NCBI GenBank assembly: GCA_013388755.1
Contig: JACAEQ010000081.1
Location: 1-54,762, forward strand
DNA: 54,762 nucleotides
Source: Chloroflexota bacterium
GTDB lineage: Bacteria; Chloroflexota; Chloroflexia; Chloroflexales; Roseiflexaceae
Direction: 5' to 3'
Below the pieces are notes generated by a model. It made no database searches. It saw only the letters and a list, made by a program, of their open reading frames with translations, and was not told the DNA's origin. The position numbers and the translations under genes were made by a program. Below are positions 8,257 to 18,248 of the stretch, piece by piece. Positions within the stretch are counted from its first letter, which is position 1; every line of letters starts with the position of its first letter.

Positions 8257-8940
8257 ATGCTGGAAGCGCTGATTTTTGACTTTGATGGATTGATTCTTGA
8301 CACGGAGACGCCGGATTTTGTTGTGCTGGGTGAGCAGTATCGCCGCTATGGCGCGGAACTGCGACCAGAACGCTGGGCAAACGGCCTGGGAACGACGGGC
8401 GGATATGATCCATATGGCGAACTGGAACAGTTGACGGGAGCATCACTGGATCGCGACGCGCTGTGGCACGAGCACCGGGCGCGCTACCTGGAACTATGCG
8501 CGCTACAACCCCTCCAACCAGGGGTGCGCGAACTCATTGGCGCGGCAAAGGAGCGTCACCTCCGGCTGGCGGTTGCATCAAGCGCGACCCGCGAATGGGT
8601 CGAGGGATGGCTGGCGCGACACGACCTGCGCGACTCTTTTGACTGCGTCCGGACACGCAGTGACGGGTTGAGGGTGAAACCGGCGCCCGACCTGTTTCTG
8701 AGCGCAGCCGCGTGCGTCGGGGTCAGCCCGGAACGCTGCGTCGTGCTGGAGGACTCGCCCAACGGTATGCGCGCGGCAGCCGCAGCAGGGATGCGTTGCG
8801 TCGCGGTGCCGGTCGCATTGCTGGATTTCGTGCCCTTGCCGCCGCACACGTTACGACTGCGCTCGCTGGCGGCATACCCCGCTACAGCATTACTTGAGCT
8901 GTTGAATGGTGAACATGCCGCGCAGGATGAATCACGGTAA
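8257..8940 (+). CDS. HAD hydrolase, beta-phosphoglucomutase-like
   Basis: The 227-residue protein begins with the HAD motif I FDFDGLILDTE, containing the nucleophile Asp and general-acid Asp. Motif II is the Ser in VASSATREWVEGWL, motif III the Lys in LRVKPAPDLFL, and motif IV is VVLEDSPNGMRAAAAAGM. The cap lies between motif I and II, as in the beta-PGM/YcjU group. Phosphosugar phosphatase or mutase activity is plausible next to ribokinase, but the substrate cannot be told from sequence. It is preceded by a hairpin and a strong Shine-Dalgarno. Confidence 0.9.
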   Translation: MLEALIFDFDGLILDTETPDFVVLGEQYRRYGAELRPERWANGLGTTGGYDPYGELEQLTGASLDRDALWHEHRARYLELCALQPLQPGVRELIGAAKERHLRLAVASSATREWVEGWLARHDLRDSFDCVRTRSDGLRVKPAPDLFLSAAACVGVSPERCVVLEDSPNGMRAAAAAGMRCVAVPVALLDFVPLPPHTLRLRSLAAYPATALLELLNGEHAAQDESR

Positions 8941-8953
8941 TCGGAGAGGCGAT

Positions 8954-9328
8954 ATGCTACGCGCAATGACGGTCTTGCTGGCGTGCCAACTGGCGGGGGA
9001 GATCATTGCACGCTCGTTTGCTCTGCCGATCCCCGGCCCGGTGCTTGGCATGCTGGCGCTCTTCGGCATGCTCCTGCGGCGCGGTGCGCCGGCCTGGCTC
9101 GACGACAACGGCCAGGGGCTGCTGCGTTTTCTGCCGCTGTTGTTCGTGCCTGCCGGCGTCGGCATTATGAGTTATGTCGATTTGATGCGTGACGAATGGA
9201 TCGTGATCGTGGCGACGTTGCTTATCAGCACCATCGTCACCATGCTGGTCACTGCGGGCACGTTCCTGTTGTTCGCGCGGCTGGCCACAGGCAGGAAAGG
9301 CGCCCATGATACGGCACAACGTGGCTGA
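8954..9328 (+). CDS. CidA/LrgA family membrane protein
   Basis: The 124-residue protein matches the LrgA/CidA family: a first helix with CQLAGEIIARSFALPIPGPVLGM, then LPLLFVPAGVGIMSYVDLM, then a C-terminal helix. The family forms small holin-like membrane proteins implicated in murein hydrolase control or in export of pyruvate and other small acids. GGAGAGG lies just before the chosen ATG; a longer reading frame upstream overlaps the HAD gene. It overlaps lrgB, its usual partner. Confidence 0.9.
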   Translation: MLRAMTVLLACQLAGEIIARSFALPIPGPVLGMLALFGMLLRRGAPAWLDDNGQGLLRFLPLLFVPAGVGIMSYVDLMRDEWIVIVATLLISTIVTMLVTAGTFLLFARLATGRKGAHDTAQRG

Positions 9329-10031
9329 AATCTGGGTTTACCTGGCCCAGACGCCGCTGCTCTGGCTCACAGCAACACTGGCGGTGTACTGCCTGGCCGA
9401 TAGCGTGTATCAACGCCTGGGCCAGTTGCCGCTGATCAACCCGGTGCTGGTATCAATTACCTTGCTGGTGGCGCTGCTGGTCGTCACCCGCACACCCTAC
9501 CAGCGCTATTTCGATGGCGCGCAGTTCGTCCACTTTCTCCTTGGCCCGGCAACGGTGGCGCTGGCGCTGCCATTATGGCATTATGCCGGCCGCCTGCGCC
9601 AGATGCTGCTTCCGGTGGCAGGCGCGTTGCTCGCCGGGTCGCTGACCGCGATTCTCTCAACGGTGATCCTCGGGCGATTGCTGGGCGTCTCGACCATAGC
9701 GCTCCGCTCACTGGCACCCAGATCGGTGACGACGCCCATTGCTATGGGTATCTCGGAGCAGATCGGCGGCCTGCCATCATTGACAGCGGTACTGGTCATT
9801 CTGACGGGCATTATCGGCGCAGTGACCGCGCGTGACCTGTTCGATCGGCTACGAATCAGCGATCAGGCGGCGCGCGGCCTGGCCATCGGGGTCGCGTCCC
9901 ATGGGATCGGTACGGCACGCGCGCTCCAGTTGCATGCCGAGGCGGGAGCGTTCGCCGGGCTGGCCATGGGACTGAACGGCGTCGTGACTGCGATCCTGAC
10001 GCCGTTGCTGGCGCGATGGCTCGGCTTATAA
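9306..10031 (+). CDS. LrgB/CidB family membrane protein
   Basis: The 241-residue polytopic protein shows the LrgB hallmarks: NPVLVSITLLVALL, YFDGAQFVHFLLGPATVALALPLW, the SVTTPIAMGISEQIGG motif and the SHGIGTARALQ motif near the end. LrgB works with LrgA in the membrane, with roles reported in autolysis control and in pyruvate or glycolate transport. The start overlaps lrgA by about 23 bases, which suggests coupled translation. No LytSR or LysR-type regulator is adjacent. Confidence 0.93.
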   Translation: MIRHNVAEIWVYLAQTPLLWLTATLAVYCLADSVYQRLGQLPLINPVLVSITLLVALLVVTRTPYQRYFDGAQFVHFLLGPATVALALPLWHYAGRLRQMLLPVAGALLAGSLTAILSTVILGRLLGVSTIALRSLAPRSVTTPIAMGISEQIGGLPSLTAVLVILTGIIGAVTARDLFDRLRISDQAARGLAIGVASHGIGTARALQLHAEAGAFAGLAMGLNGVVTAILTPLLARWLGL

Positions 10032-10059
10032 GCCAGGAGTGACGCGGTGGACCGCGCAG

Positions 10060-10130
10060 CGCGCGAGCGATAACCTGCAGCGAGCGACGCGTGGCGGAAG
10101 CAATCTCGGCGTTTGATGATGAGATCACGC
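10060..10130 (+). repeat. partial copy of dispersed repeat family 1
   Basis: The stretch CTGCAGCGAGCG ... GGAAGCAATCTCGGCGTTTGAT is a decayed fragment of the family best seen at 24374-24472 (both contain AAGCAATCTCGGCGTTTGAT). It occupies most of the spacer between lrgB and the SDR gene. Confidence 0.65.
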
Positions 10131-10171
10131 CGCCCGCCACGTTTGATGTTGTGCTGACCGCGGGATAACCT

Positions 10172-10924
10172 ATGGGTGCATTTGACAATCAGGTCGTGCT
10201 GGTCACCGGCGGCGGGTCGGGCATCGGTCGCGCGACGGCACTGGCCTTTGCGCGGCAGGGCGCGCGGGTGGTTATTGGCAATCGCGACGTGGCGCGCGGC
10301 GAGGCCACGGTGGAAACCATTCGCACCAGCGGCGGCACGGCGCTGTTTCTGCCGACGGATGTCACCCGGGCGACTGAGGTGCGCGCATTGATCGATTATG
10401 CCGTCGCGGCATTCGGGCAACTGGATATCGCTTTCAATAACGCCGGATGGTTTGGCCCGGTCGCGCCGCTGGCGGAACAGGATGAAGCCGATTTCGATCC
10501 AATCTTCGATACGAATGTCCGTGGCGTGTTCCTCTGTATGAAGTATGAACTGGAACATATGCTCCGTCGCGGCCAGGGCGTCATCATCAACAATGCCTCA
10601 ACCACCGGCCTGCGCAACTCAACCAGAGGCGTCGCGCTCTATTCGGCGGCCAAAGCCGCCGTGGCATCGCTCACCCGTTCTGCGGCAATGGAATATGCCG
10701 CCGCCGGCGTGCGGATCAATGCCGTCGCGCCGGGCCGGATCGACACTGCCATGCTGGCCAGGGCAGGCGGCGGGAACGCCGAACACTTCGCGGCTGTCGT
10801 GCCGATGAAACGCCTGGGAACACCGGAAGAAGTCGCCGAGGCGGTGCTCTGGCTTGCCACGCCGGGCGCCTCATTCGTCACCGGCCAGGTACTGGGCGTT
10901 GATGGTGGATATCTGGCATCATGA
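10172..10924 (+). CDS. SDR family oxidoreductase
   Basis: The 250-residue classical short-chain dehydrogenase has the cofactor motif TGGGSGIG near residue 13, the structural motif NNAG, a Ser in NNAST and the catalytic YSAAK. After the glycine motif GNRD leaves Arg at a site that often favours NADP(H). The C-terminus ends VLGVDGGYLAS as in FabG-like SDRs. The substrate cannot be assigned. The stop overlaps the start of the methyltransferase gene (ATGA), so it heads a compact group of four genes. The Shine-Dalgarno is weak. Confidence 0.9.
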   Translation: MGAFDNQVVLVTGGGSGIGRATALAFARQGARVVIGNRDVARGEATVETIRTSGGTALFLPTDVTRATEVRALIDYAVAAFGQLDIAFNNAGWFGPVAPLAEQDEADFDPIFDTNVRGVFLCMKYELEHMLRRGQGVIINNASTTGLRNSTRGVALYSAAKAAVASLTRSAAMEYAAAGVRINAVAPGRIDTAMLARAGGGNAEHFAAVVPMKRLGTPEEVAEAVLWLATPGASFVTGQVLGVDGGYLAS

Positions 10925-11421
10925 CCACGCTGACGCTGACATACGCGCCTGCGCCGCCTGGCGACCTCGTGCTGGCGCTGTATGATGGCGTGCTGGTCGG
11001 GCTGGAATTCGCGGACTGCGCCGACCGGCTGTGGCCATGGCTGCGACGGCGCTTTGGCGAATATACGACGAGACCCGCAAGCGGCCCGGGCGACGCGACC
11101 GAACGGCTCCAGGCCTATTTCGCCGGCGATCTCCGCGCAACTGACCGCATTGTCATTGACGCGGGTGGTACGCCGTTTCAGCGCGTGGTATGGCACGCCT
11201 TACGCGCTATTCCGCCAGGCGAACGCTGGAGCTATGGCCAGCTTGCGACGCGGATCGGGCGACCGCTGGCGGCGCGCGCGGTCGGTGCGGCGAATAGCCG
11301 TAATCCGATCGCAATCATTATTCCTTGCCATCGTCTGGTAGGCGCACATGGCAACCTGACCGGCTATGGTGGTGGTCTGGCGCGCAAAGCCTGGCTGCTG
11401 CGCCATGAAAAAGGGGAATGA
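10921..11421 (+). CDS. ogt: methylated-DNA-protein cysteine methyltransferase
   Basis: The 166-residue protein repairs O6-alkylguanine by suicidal transfer of the alkyl group to Cys in the IPCHRLV motif. The DNA-binding helix region GQLATRIGRPLAARAVGAANSRNP precedes it, and GNLTGYGGGLARKAWLL follows as in MGMT/Ogt. The N-terminal domain is the short non-Ada type. It is translationally coupled to the SDR gene and followed two bases later by the LOG-family gene. Confidence 0.93.
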   Translation: MTTLTLTYAPAPPGDLVLALYDGVLVGLEFADCADRLWPWLRRRFGEYTTRPASGPGDATERLQAYFAGDLRATDRIVIDAGGTPFQRVVWHALRAIPPGERWSYGQLATRIGRPLAARAVGAANSRNPIAIIIPCHRLVGAHGNLTGYGGGLARKAWLLRHEKGE

Positions 11422-11422
11422 A

Positions 11423-11983
11423 ATGCATGTCTGTGTCTACTGCGCATCGAGTGACGATGTACCGGCGCTCTACATCGAAGCTGCCTATACCTTCGGCGAG
11501 GGACTGGCGCGGCGTGGCTGGCCGCTGGTCTATGGCGGGGGAAGCATCGGGTTGATGGGAACCGTTGCCAGGGCCGTCCACACGTCGGGCGGGCGCGTTA
11601 TCGGGGTCATTCCGCAGACATTGCTGGAGCGCGAGGTGGGGTATCGCGAGGCGGATGAACTGATCGTCACCGGCACGCTGCGCGAGCGGAAACAGATCAT
11701 GGATGATCGCGCCAACGCCTTCGCGGCTTTGCCTGGCGGTTTCGGTACGCTCGAAGAACTGCTGGAAATCATGACGTTGCGCATGCTCGGGTATCACACA
11801 AAACCGATCGTGATCGTGAACGTTGGCGGTTACTTCGACCCGTTGCTGGCACAGTTTGAGCGCATCTTCGCGCAGAATTTCGCCCATGAGCGTTACCGCC
11901 GGCTCTACGCGGTCAAGGCTGATCCTGACAGCGCCCTGGAATACCTGGAGCATTTCGCTCTGGGAGCCGAAATCAGAGGTTGA
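11423..11983 (+). CDS. LOG family protein (TIGR00730)
   Basis: The 186-residue protein carries the LOG signature PGGFGTLEELLE and the Rossmann-like start VCVYCASSDDVP. LOG proteins are cytokinin riboside 5'-monophosphate phosphoribohydrolases; bacterial members cleave the N-glycosidic bond of nucleoside monophosphates. AGGGGA five bases before the chosen ATG decides the start over an ATG six codons upstream within the ogt gene. The gap to the following DUF58 gene is only a few bases. Confidence 0.9.
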   Translation: MHVCVYCASSDDVPALYIEAAYTFGEGLARRGWPLVYGGGSIGLMGTVARAVHTSGGRVIGVIPQTLLEREVGYREADELIVTGTLRERKQIMDDRANAFAALPGGFGTLEELLEIMTLRMLGYHTKPIVIVNVGGYFDPLLAQFERIFAQNFAHERYRRLYAVKADPDSALEYLEHFALGAEIRG

Positions 11984-11986
11984 CGG

Positions 11987-13378
11987 TTGCAGTTTCGCAG
12001 GTCCATCACGTCGGTCCGTGTGTGGCTCACGCTTGGCGGGAACATCCGGGCGGTGCAGCCCTGGGCGCTTCTGCCCGGCCCGTTGCTGTTAGTGCTGGCG
12101 CTTGCCGCGCCATACCGCTGGCTGTTCTTCCTGGCATATGCCTACCTGATCGTGTCTGTCGCAGCGTACTGGTGGGTACGACGAGTCGGCCCGCGTTTAC
12201 GGCTCCATCGCTCACTGCGCAGCGCGTGGGCCCAGGTAGGCGACCGCCTGGAAGAGGAATGGGAGCTGGCCAATCATTCGCGCCTGCCTGCGCTCTGGCT
12301 TGAGATCGATGACGCTTCGACCGTGCCTGGTTACAGTGGCCGGCGAGTCGCTTCGGCGGAAGGGGGCGAGCGGCGCGGATGGACCACAAGCGCCGTCTGT
12401 GTGCAGCGTGGCATCTACAGTCTTGGCCCACTCCAGGCGCGCACCGCCGATCCGCTGGGTTTGTTCAGCTACGAATGGCATCAGGGAGGGACGCGCCAGA
12501 TTGTCGTCTACCCGCCGCTGGCGCGACTCGCGAACGTCCACCTGCCGTGGGGACAGCGGGGAGGAACGGCGCGCGCCGAATTGCTCCAGCAACACGCAAC
12601 GCCAAGCGTCGGTGGCTTGCGCGAGTATGTACCGGGTGACCTGCCGAGCCACATTCACTGGCCGACCGTGGCACACACCGGCCGGTTGATGGTCAAAGAG
12701 TTTGATCAGGAGCGCGCAGGCGCGTTATGGATCGCACTCGATCTGTGGGCCGGCGCATACCAGGATGCCAGGCCGCCATCCACCAGCGGCGCGACGGGTG
12801 TGCAGGGTCATGCGCGTGGCACCCTGCAATCGTCGGTGATGCGGGAAACATTCACGATCCAGCCATGGGACACGCCGCTGGAACTGGCCGTGGTGATCGC
12901 AGCGTCGCTGGCGGCCCAGGCATTGAGCGACGGGCGGCTGGTAGGATTGCTGGCCGACGATGGTCGCCGGCGACTGGTGCATCCCGGGCGCGGGCCACGG
13001 CAGTTGTGGCGCATTCTTGAGGAACTGGTAGATGCCCGGGCCGCTGGAGCGTTTCCGCTCAGCGAGGTCATCCGGCAGGGGCGGGCGTCGCGAGTCGTGG
13101 TAAGCGACGGTGCTGCGCTGGCGGTTGTGACGCCGGCGCTCGACGGCGCATGGCTGGCCGCGCTGGCCGAGTGGCAGCGTGGCCGCCCGGGAGCAGCAAT
13201 GGCCCTTCTTATCGTCGCAACGCCGTCGAGCGCCGGCGCGCTCGAAGCGCGCCTGGCAACCATCGGCGCAGCATCGTACACATTCACCGTCGGCCAGGCG
13301 TTACCACTGCTCAACCCGCCCAGGCCGCAGGCCACGGCGCGCGTCTCACCGCTGGGGCGGGTGATCATGGGCGCATAA
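11987..13378 (+). CDS. DUF58 domain protein
   Basis: The 463-residue protein has two N-terminal hydrophobic segments (around residues 25-60) and the DUF58 core: RTADPLGLFSYE, then GGLREYVPGDLPSHIHW and TGRLMVKEFDQE, followed by the vWA-like LWIALDLW strand. The reading frame begins with TTG preceded by AGAGG. DUF58 proteins usually pair with MoxR ATPases and membrane transglutaminases; neither lies in this window. The C-terminal half is longer than the core domain and is not recognisable to me. A role in envelope or protein-complex maturation is inferred only from the family. Confidence 0.82.
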   Translation: MQFRRSITSVRVWLTLGGNIRAVQPWALLPGPLLLVLALAAPYRWLFFLAYAYLIVSVAAYWWVRRVGPRLRLHRSLRSAWAQVGDRLEEEWELANHSRLPALWLEIDDASTVPGYSGRRVASAEGGERRGWTTSAVCVQRGIYSLGPLQARTADPLGLFSYEWHQGGTRQIVVYPPLARLANVHLPWGQRGGTARAELLQQHATPSVGGLREYVPGDLPSHIHWPTVAHTGRLMVKEFDQERAGALWIALDLWAGAYQDARPPSTSGATGVQGHARGTLQSSVMRETFTIQPWDTPLELAVVIAASLAAQALSDGRLVGLLADDGRRRLVHPGRGPRQLWRILEELVDARAAGAFPLSEVIRQGRASRVVVSDGAALAVVTPALDGAWLAALAEWQRGRPGAAMALLIVATPSSAGALEARLATIGAASYTFTVGQALPLLNPPRPQATARVSPLGRVIMGA

Positions 13379-13406
13379 CACCCCACGATGACGCACCGCG
13401 CTCACG

Positions 13407-14903
13407 CTACGCACGATACACCATGTCGAGATACCGGCGGAGGAGATCACTCACAACACCGCGAAACGGGAGCGACGCCGCCATCCCATAGACCGGTGCC
13501 ATGCCGCCACTGCCACGTGGCTCACGCCGCACCGCAGCGACCGAGTCGCGCAGATCGGCAAGGAAGCGCGCCGCGATGCCAGGCTGCGTGTGGGGCAGCG
13601 TGACGCACAGATGGATCGCCGGCGGATGATGCAACCCGTTGAGGTTCCAGCCCCGGCGCGACATCTGGTCGAGCACACGATAAATGTCGAGCCGCGGCGA
13701 TGAAAACGCCACCACCCACAACGGATCGCCGAGCACTCGCAAGTCGGGCAGAGCCTCGATGCCGGCGCGAATCTCGCGCGCGGTCTCCAGGATGCGCCGG
13801 GTCGCGTCGAGGTAGCCGGCCTCGCCAATACTGACCAGCGCGGCCCAGGCGACGGCGCTGAGCGCGCCGGGGCGGCTGCCGGCAAGGGTTGGCGAGACAT
13901 ACAGGCCGCCGGGCCAGTCGGCGACAACATAGTACTGGAAGCGCCGCAAGGCCTCGGTACGATAGAGGATGACCGACGTGCCCTTGGCGGCATATCCATA
14001 TTTGTGCGTATCAACCGATATCGAGGTCACCCCCGGCACGGCGAAATCGAACGGCGGCACGGAATACCCGAGTCGGCGCGCCCAGGGCAGCACAAAGCCA
14101 CCGAGACATGCATCAACATGCATCCCGACGGCGTGGTCGTGCGCAAGGGCGGCAAGTTCGGCGATCGGGTCAATCACCCCGTGCGGGAAGGATGGTGCCG
14201 AACCGACCAGCGCGATCGTGTTGCGTGTTATGGCCCGCCGCACCGCCGCCACATCCACGCGAAAGTCAGCGCCGACAGGAACGCGCACCAGCCGGATGCC
14301 AAAGTATTGCGCTGCCTTGTCGAAGGCGGCGTGCGCCGTATGTGGCACGACAATCTCCGGGTGGTAGATTCCCCGGCGTTCGCGCGCCCAGTCGCGGTAG
14401 GTTTTCATCGCCAGCAGGATGCTTTCAGTACCGCCCGACGTGACCGTGCCGCACACACCTGGCCCACCGCCAAGCATCGCCGCCGTCATGGCCACGACCT
14501 CGGCTTCATACCTGGCGATACTCGGCCAGAGATCAGCATGCAACGGGTTACTCTGGGCATTGAGCGCATACACCTGGTTGAGAAACGCAACATGTTCGGC
14601 ATCGCCGTGGTAGACGGCGCCGGAAACGTACCCATCGCGCCAGCGTGGCGTCTCGCGTGTGGCAAGGCGTTCCATCTCGGCCAGAATCTCGGCGCGGGCG
14701 CGCCCGGTGGAGGGAAGCCGGAGGCAGGATGGCCGTTCGTTACGGTATGGCTTGAGCCCTGGCTCGAGTTCGGCAAGCAACACATCGTACTGTGCCTCGA
14801 GGCGGCGGCGAACGGACGGTATGCGTCGCAGTACTGCTTCGAAAGCGTGCGCAGCGCGTGCGCCGAGCGCAGCCGGGAGTTCTCGGAATCGACGATACGA
14901 CAC
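13407..14903 (-). CDS. PLP-dependent lyase, sphingosine-1-phosphate lyase-like
   Basis: The 498-residue fold-type I enzyme shows the group II decarboxylase/S1P lyase layout: [18 protein letters not shown] around residue 155, HVDACLGGF near 262-270, and the Schiff-base lysine K301 in [32 protein letters not shown] is particularly S1P-lyase-like. S1P lyase splits a phosphorylated 2-amino-3-hydroxy compound into phosphoethanolamine and an aldehyde; decarboxylation is the alternative for this family. No membrane anchor is visible. It begins one base after the stop of the FGGY kinase gene, so the kinase may provide its phosphorylated substrate. The family is sure, the reaction is not. Confidence 0.85.
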   Translation of the reverse strand: MSYRRFRELPAALGARAAHAFEAVLRRIPSVRRRLEAQYDVLLAELEPGLKPYRNERPSCLRLPSTGRARAEILAEMERLATRETPRWRDGYVSGAVYHGDAEHVAFLNQVYALNAQSNPLHADLWPSIARYEAEVVAMTAAMLGGGPGVCGTVTSGGTESILLAMKTYRDWARERRGIYHPEIVVPHTAHAAFDKAAQYFGIRLVRVPVGADFRVDVAAVRRAITRNTIALVGSAPSFPHGVIDPIAELAALAHDHAVGMHVDACLGGFVLPWARRLGYSVPPFDFAVPGVTSISVDTHKYGYAAKGTSVILYRTEALRRFQYYVVADWPGGLYVSPTLAGSRPGALSAVAWAALVSIGEAGYLDATRRILETAREIRAGIEALPDLRVLGDPLWVVAFSSPRLDIYRVLDQMSRRGWNLNGLHHPPAIHLCVTLPHTQPGIAARFLADLRDSVAAVRREPRGSGGMAPVYGMAASLPFRGVVSDLLRRYLDMVYRA

Positions 14904-14904
14904 A

Positions 14905-16470
14905 TCACCTCCGGTTCAGCCGGGCGTAGATCGCCCGATTCTGGCGGTAAATCTGCACAAAGGCGTGGAACAATTCATCGTACAGGCGCGCATACTCGCG
15001 GCGCGGCTGGTACGTAGCGGCAATCGGCGCGGCCGCAGCAGCAGAGAAGGTGCACCGGCCAATCGCCACGGCGGCGATCAGCGCCGCGCCACGCGTGTTC
15101 ACGTGCAGCGGATCAGCCGCCTGGCGGATCGGCACCCCGAGCACATCAGCGAAAATCTGGCACCAGACTGCCGACTGCGCACCACCGCCGGCCATCACGA
15201 TCGCACCGGGTGCGCGCCGCACAAAGCGCCGGACCGCCTCGTACAGCCAGCGTGTATTGAGGGCCACCCCCTCGAGCACGGCGCGTATCATCTGCGCGCG
15301 GGTCGTATGCAGTGAAAGGTTATGAAAACCGCCGCGCACCGTATGATCCTCGACCGGCGTGCGTTCGCCATACAGCCACGGGGTAAAGATCACACCACTG
15401 CATCCCGGCGCCTCGCGCCCGGCCATACGATCAAGGAGAGCATAGACACCCTCCGGGCGCGGCACGGCCAGTTCGTCATCGGGAAAGAGCAGGTTATCGC
15501 GCAGAAAAGTCAGGCATGCGCCGGCGCATTCCTGCGCATTGGTCAGCAGGTAGCGCCCGGGGATCGCCGACGGCAACGATGCCATGTTGTGCGCCAGGTC
15601 GGTACGTTTGAACGGCACGTGGCATGTCAGCCACGACGATGTGCCGACATACAGGTTGCCGTCGTAATCGTGGACTGCGCCAGCGCCCACCGCTGCCGAC
15701 TGGACGTCCGCCGAGCCGGCAACCACCGGCGCGCCGGGGGCGACACCAAGGTGTGCGGCGGCGCTGCCCGTCAACGGCCCAAGTACATCAACCGAGCGGC
15801 GCAACTCAGGCAGCTTCGCACGCTCGATCCCTGCCAACGCCAGCAATGGCGGCGCATACCTCACACGCGTGATCGTCCGGTTATCGGTCAGCCAGTGCAA
15901 CACGATCGAGTCGAAAGACGCGGCGCGTATGCCGGTCAGGCGCAGGTTAAGGTAATCCTTCGGCTCGAGAAAGACGCTCGCCTCACGGAAGATTGCGGGC
16001 CGGGCGCGTTTGAGATACAGAATGTGCGCCAGCGGATCTTTTCCGGCCAGTCCAGGCGCCCCGCCCGTCAACCACAGCCAGATCGCCAGCTTTGCGGCGC
16101 CATACCCGGCAATCGTCAGGCGACCGGACATCAGCGCCCGGATATCGGATGCACCACGCGAGTCCATCCAGATCAGCGCATTCGCCAGCGGTCGGTCGTC
16201 GCGCCCGACCACCACCGTACCGGACCACTGGGCCGTCGTGCCGACGGCAGCGACCCGCGTGACGCCGGTAGCGGCAACCAGGCGGCGCGCAGCGACCCCG
16301 ACAGCGTCCCACCACTCATCAGGGCTCTGTTCAGCGCCGCCGCCCGGCAGCAACGTCAGGCGCACCGGCTCGAACTCCCAGGCCAGGATCGCACCGTCGA
16401 GCGACACCAGCGCAACTTTCGGGCCGGACGTACCGAGATCGATGGCAAGAATGGGATCAGTCGCATTCAT
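14905..16470 (-). CDS. FGGY family carbohydrate kinase
   Basis: The 521-residue protein has the two-domain FGGY architecture: [19 protein letters not shown] at the N-terminus for phosphate binding, [22 protein letters not shown], and the C-terminal ATP-site segment [23 protein letters not shown]. It resembles xylulokinase-type members, but the exact sugar or polyol cannot be inferred. The ATG chosen gives the family N-terminus; a GTG nine codons upstream is possible. It is immediately followed by the S1P-lyase-like gene, so the two probably act in one pathway. Confidence 0.88.
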   Translation of the reverse strand: MNATDPILAIDLGTSGPKVALVSLDGAILAWEFEPVRLTLLPGGGAEQSPDEWWDAVGVAARRLVAATGVTRVAAVGTTAQWSGTVVVGRDDRPLANALIWMDSRGASDIRALMSGRLTIAGYGAAKLAIWLWLTGGAPGLAGKDPLAHILYLKRARPAIFREASVFLEPKDYLNLRLTGIRAASFDSIVLHWLTDNRTITRVRYAPPLLALAGIERAKLPELRRSVDVLGPLTGSAAAHLGVAPGAPVVAGSADVQSAAVGAGAVHDYDGNLYVGTSSWLTCHVPFKRTDLAHNMASLPSAIPGRYLLTNAQECAGACLTFLRDNLLFPDDELAVPRPEGVYALLDRMAGREAPGCSGVIFTPWLYGERTPVEDHTVRGGFHNLSLHTTRAQMIRAVLEGVALNTRWLYEAVRRFVRRAPGAIVMAGGGAQSAVWCQIFADVLGVPIRQAADPLHVNTRGAALIAAVAIGRCTFSAAAAAPIAATYQPRREYARLYDELFHAFVQIYRQNRAIYARLNRR

Positions 16471-16605
16471 CCATACCGTATCCCCGGCCCCTTCCACATG
16501 CGGGGAAGGATGCCATAATCAACGGGCGCATAGAATCGTGACGCACCTTCCCCGCACGCGAGAACGGGGTCACGCAGGCAATGCGCCGGCGCGGAGGTGC
16601 CTGTA

Positions 16606-17379
16606 TCAGGCGCGTTCGTGCGCCGGCACACTCAATTCGCGCCAGTTATCGGTACGGCTGGCAACCTCTGCATACAACCGGCGCACCTGTTCAAGCCCTT
16701 CGTCGGTGACGACCGGCATGTTGCGGTACACCTGCTTGTCGAGCATACGCTCCTTCGCGCCACCGGGCCAGATCCGCCACGAGTCATTGTCAATCACGTC
16801 GGCGACAATCAGCGCACCGGCCATATCGCGACCAAACTCAATCTTCATGTCGCAGAGCGTGACATCCTGCGCCGCCCAGGCCCATTCGACCAGCAGAAAC
16901 ACCCGGCGCGACTCAGACGCCATGCGTTCGACCTCTGCGGCGCTCGCGATTCCCTGGGCAACGATATCTTCCGGCGTCACCTGCGGATCGTGGCGCGCAT
17001 CATCCTTGAGGAAGAACTCGAGCAACGGCGGATCGAAACGCGTCCCTTCCAGAACAGCAGGATTCCGCCGCACATAGGAGCCGGTCGCAACCCGGCGGTT
17101 CACGACCTCGAGGGGGATCATGGCGCAACGGCGAACGATCATCATTGCCGGCTCGGGCGCGGCAACGAAATGGGTGGCAATACCGGCGCGGTTCAGCAGC
17201 GCGAAGACATTGGCGGTTGTGCGCCCGCTCAACGCGCCTTTACCGGGAACCGTATGCCGTCGCGCGCCGTCGCCGGCGCTGATACCGTCCTTGTGAACAA
17301 TAATCGCCAGCGCCGGATCGTCAGGATGGGCATAAACGATCTTGGTTTTGCCCTCGGCCAGTTGCGCTCCAAGATTCAT
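16606..17379 (-). CDS. purC: SAICAR synthetase
   Basis: The 257-residue enzyme joins CAIR and aspartate with ATP to give SAICAR in purine synthesis. It has the N-terminal LAEGKTKIVY motif, the HKDGISAGDGARRHTVPGKG loop, PLEVVNRRVATGSYVRRN and LCDMKIEFGRD, all typical of PurC. The ATG overlaps the stop of the Uma2 gene by four bases, so translation is coupled to a non-purine gene. This means the regulated promoter upstream of uma2 probably also drives purC. Confidence 0.95.
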   Translation of the reverse strand: MNLGAQLAEGKTKIVYAHPDDPALAIIVHKDGISAGDGARRHTVPGKGALSGRTTANVFALLNRAGIATHFVAAPEPAMMIVRRCAMIPLEVVNRRVATGSYVRRNPAVLEGTRFDPPLLEFFLKDDARHDPQVTPEDIVAQGIASAAEVERMASESRRVFLLVEWAWAAQDVTLCDMKIEFGRDMAGALIVADVIDNDSWRIWPGGAKERMLDKQVYRNMPVVTDEGLEQVRRLYAEVASRTDNWRELSVPAHERA

Positions 17380-18143
17380 ACATCGCTCCCTGCGCGTAAT
17401 CGCGCCAGTTCCTCCTCCATGGCGGCAAGACGCGCCGCCAGAGCATCGGCGCGCTCACGTTCGGCATTGGCGCGCTCACGTTCGACCTCGGCTGATACCA
17501 GGACAAGCGTACCATCAGGATGAAACAGGCGTGGCCATGTATGCTCTTCGCCCAGATAGACGCCACGCCAGGAACCGATCCAGCAACCAAGTTCCTCGCT
17601 CCAGAGCCGGCCATGCTCATCAGGCATCAATGCATGGTAGCGCAGATCCGCACCCAGGCGCCATCCAGACAGACGCTCTACTTCCGGCGCGATGCAGAAG
17701 TATTCAGGCGTGCGGAAATGCTGCTCGTACAGATCCTTCTTTGCACCAAGATCTTCCTGTTCGGTGCTCGGCGACAATAACTCGATGATGACATCGGGAT
17801 ACCGGCCGTCTTCATCCCAGGTCGCCCAGTACAGGCGGGGCTTCGTTCCATCTACGTTCTTGACCACATACAGATCCGGGCCGCGATACTCGTTGTTACG
17901 TATCTGCTTCCAGCTATAGTAGACGAACATGTTGACGCCGATGTAGTAGTCGGTCATCAACCCGCCATGCGCTGCAACATAGCTATCTTTCAGTAGCATT
18001 GCACTGTGTGCATGCCACGGCGACTCCATACGTGCTCCATCGTCGTACGGCAGGTCGCTGGGCGGCGGCGTCACGAGCACGCCAAACGGAAGCGACGACT
18101 CAGCCGGGGTCGCGTCCGATTCAGTGATGGTCGAGGCGCTCAC
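17376..18143 (-). CDS. Uma2 family endonuclease-like protein
   Basis: The 255-residue protein contains the Uma2 (DUF820) PD-(D/E)xK-like core: the VNMFVYYSW segment, then PDVIIELLSPSTE carrying the acidic pair, then GAKKDLYEQH with the Lys. The C-terminus is a charged coiled coil (AEVERERANAERERADALAA). The start is a GTG placed eight bases after GGAAGG; the open frame continues upstream but crosses the promoter. Uma2 proteins are abundant in Chloroflexi and cyanobacteria and their biological role is unsettled. Its coupling with purC is unusual. Confidence 0.85.
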   Translation of the reverse strand: MSASTITESDATPAESSLPFGVLVTPPPSDLPYDDGARMESPWHAHSAMLLKDSYVAAHGGLMTDYYIGVNMFVYYSWKQIRNNEYRGPDLYVVKNVDGTKPRLYWATWDEDGRYPDVIIELLSPSTEQEDLGAKKDLYEQHFRTPEYFCIAPEVERLSGWRLGADLRYHALMPDEHGRLWSEELGCWIGSWRGVYLGEEHTWPRLFHPDGTLVLVSAEVERERANAERERADALAARLAAMEEELARLRAGSDV

Positions 18144-18248
18144 ATTCACATCCTTCCTGCCTGCCAGTGCCAGATGAGGCTGCGTGGCAACCACTGCATT
18201 CGTGGCCTGGCTTCCCGGCACACACCAGACGTTTGCCCGATCCAGCCC

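Noticed and set aside
15322-16518. A 398-codon plus-strand open frame opposite the FGGY kinase gene
   Set aside because: The opposite strand encodes an intact kinase; the plus-strand product is Arg/Gln-rich and unrecognisable.
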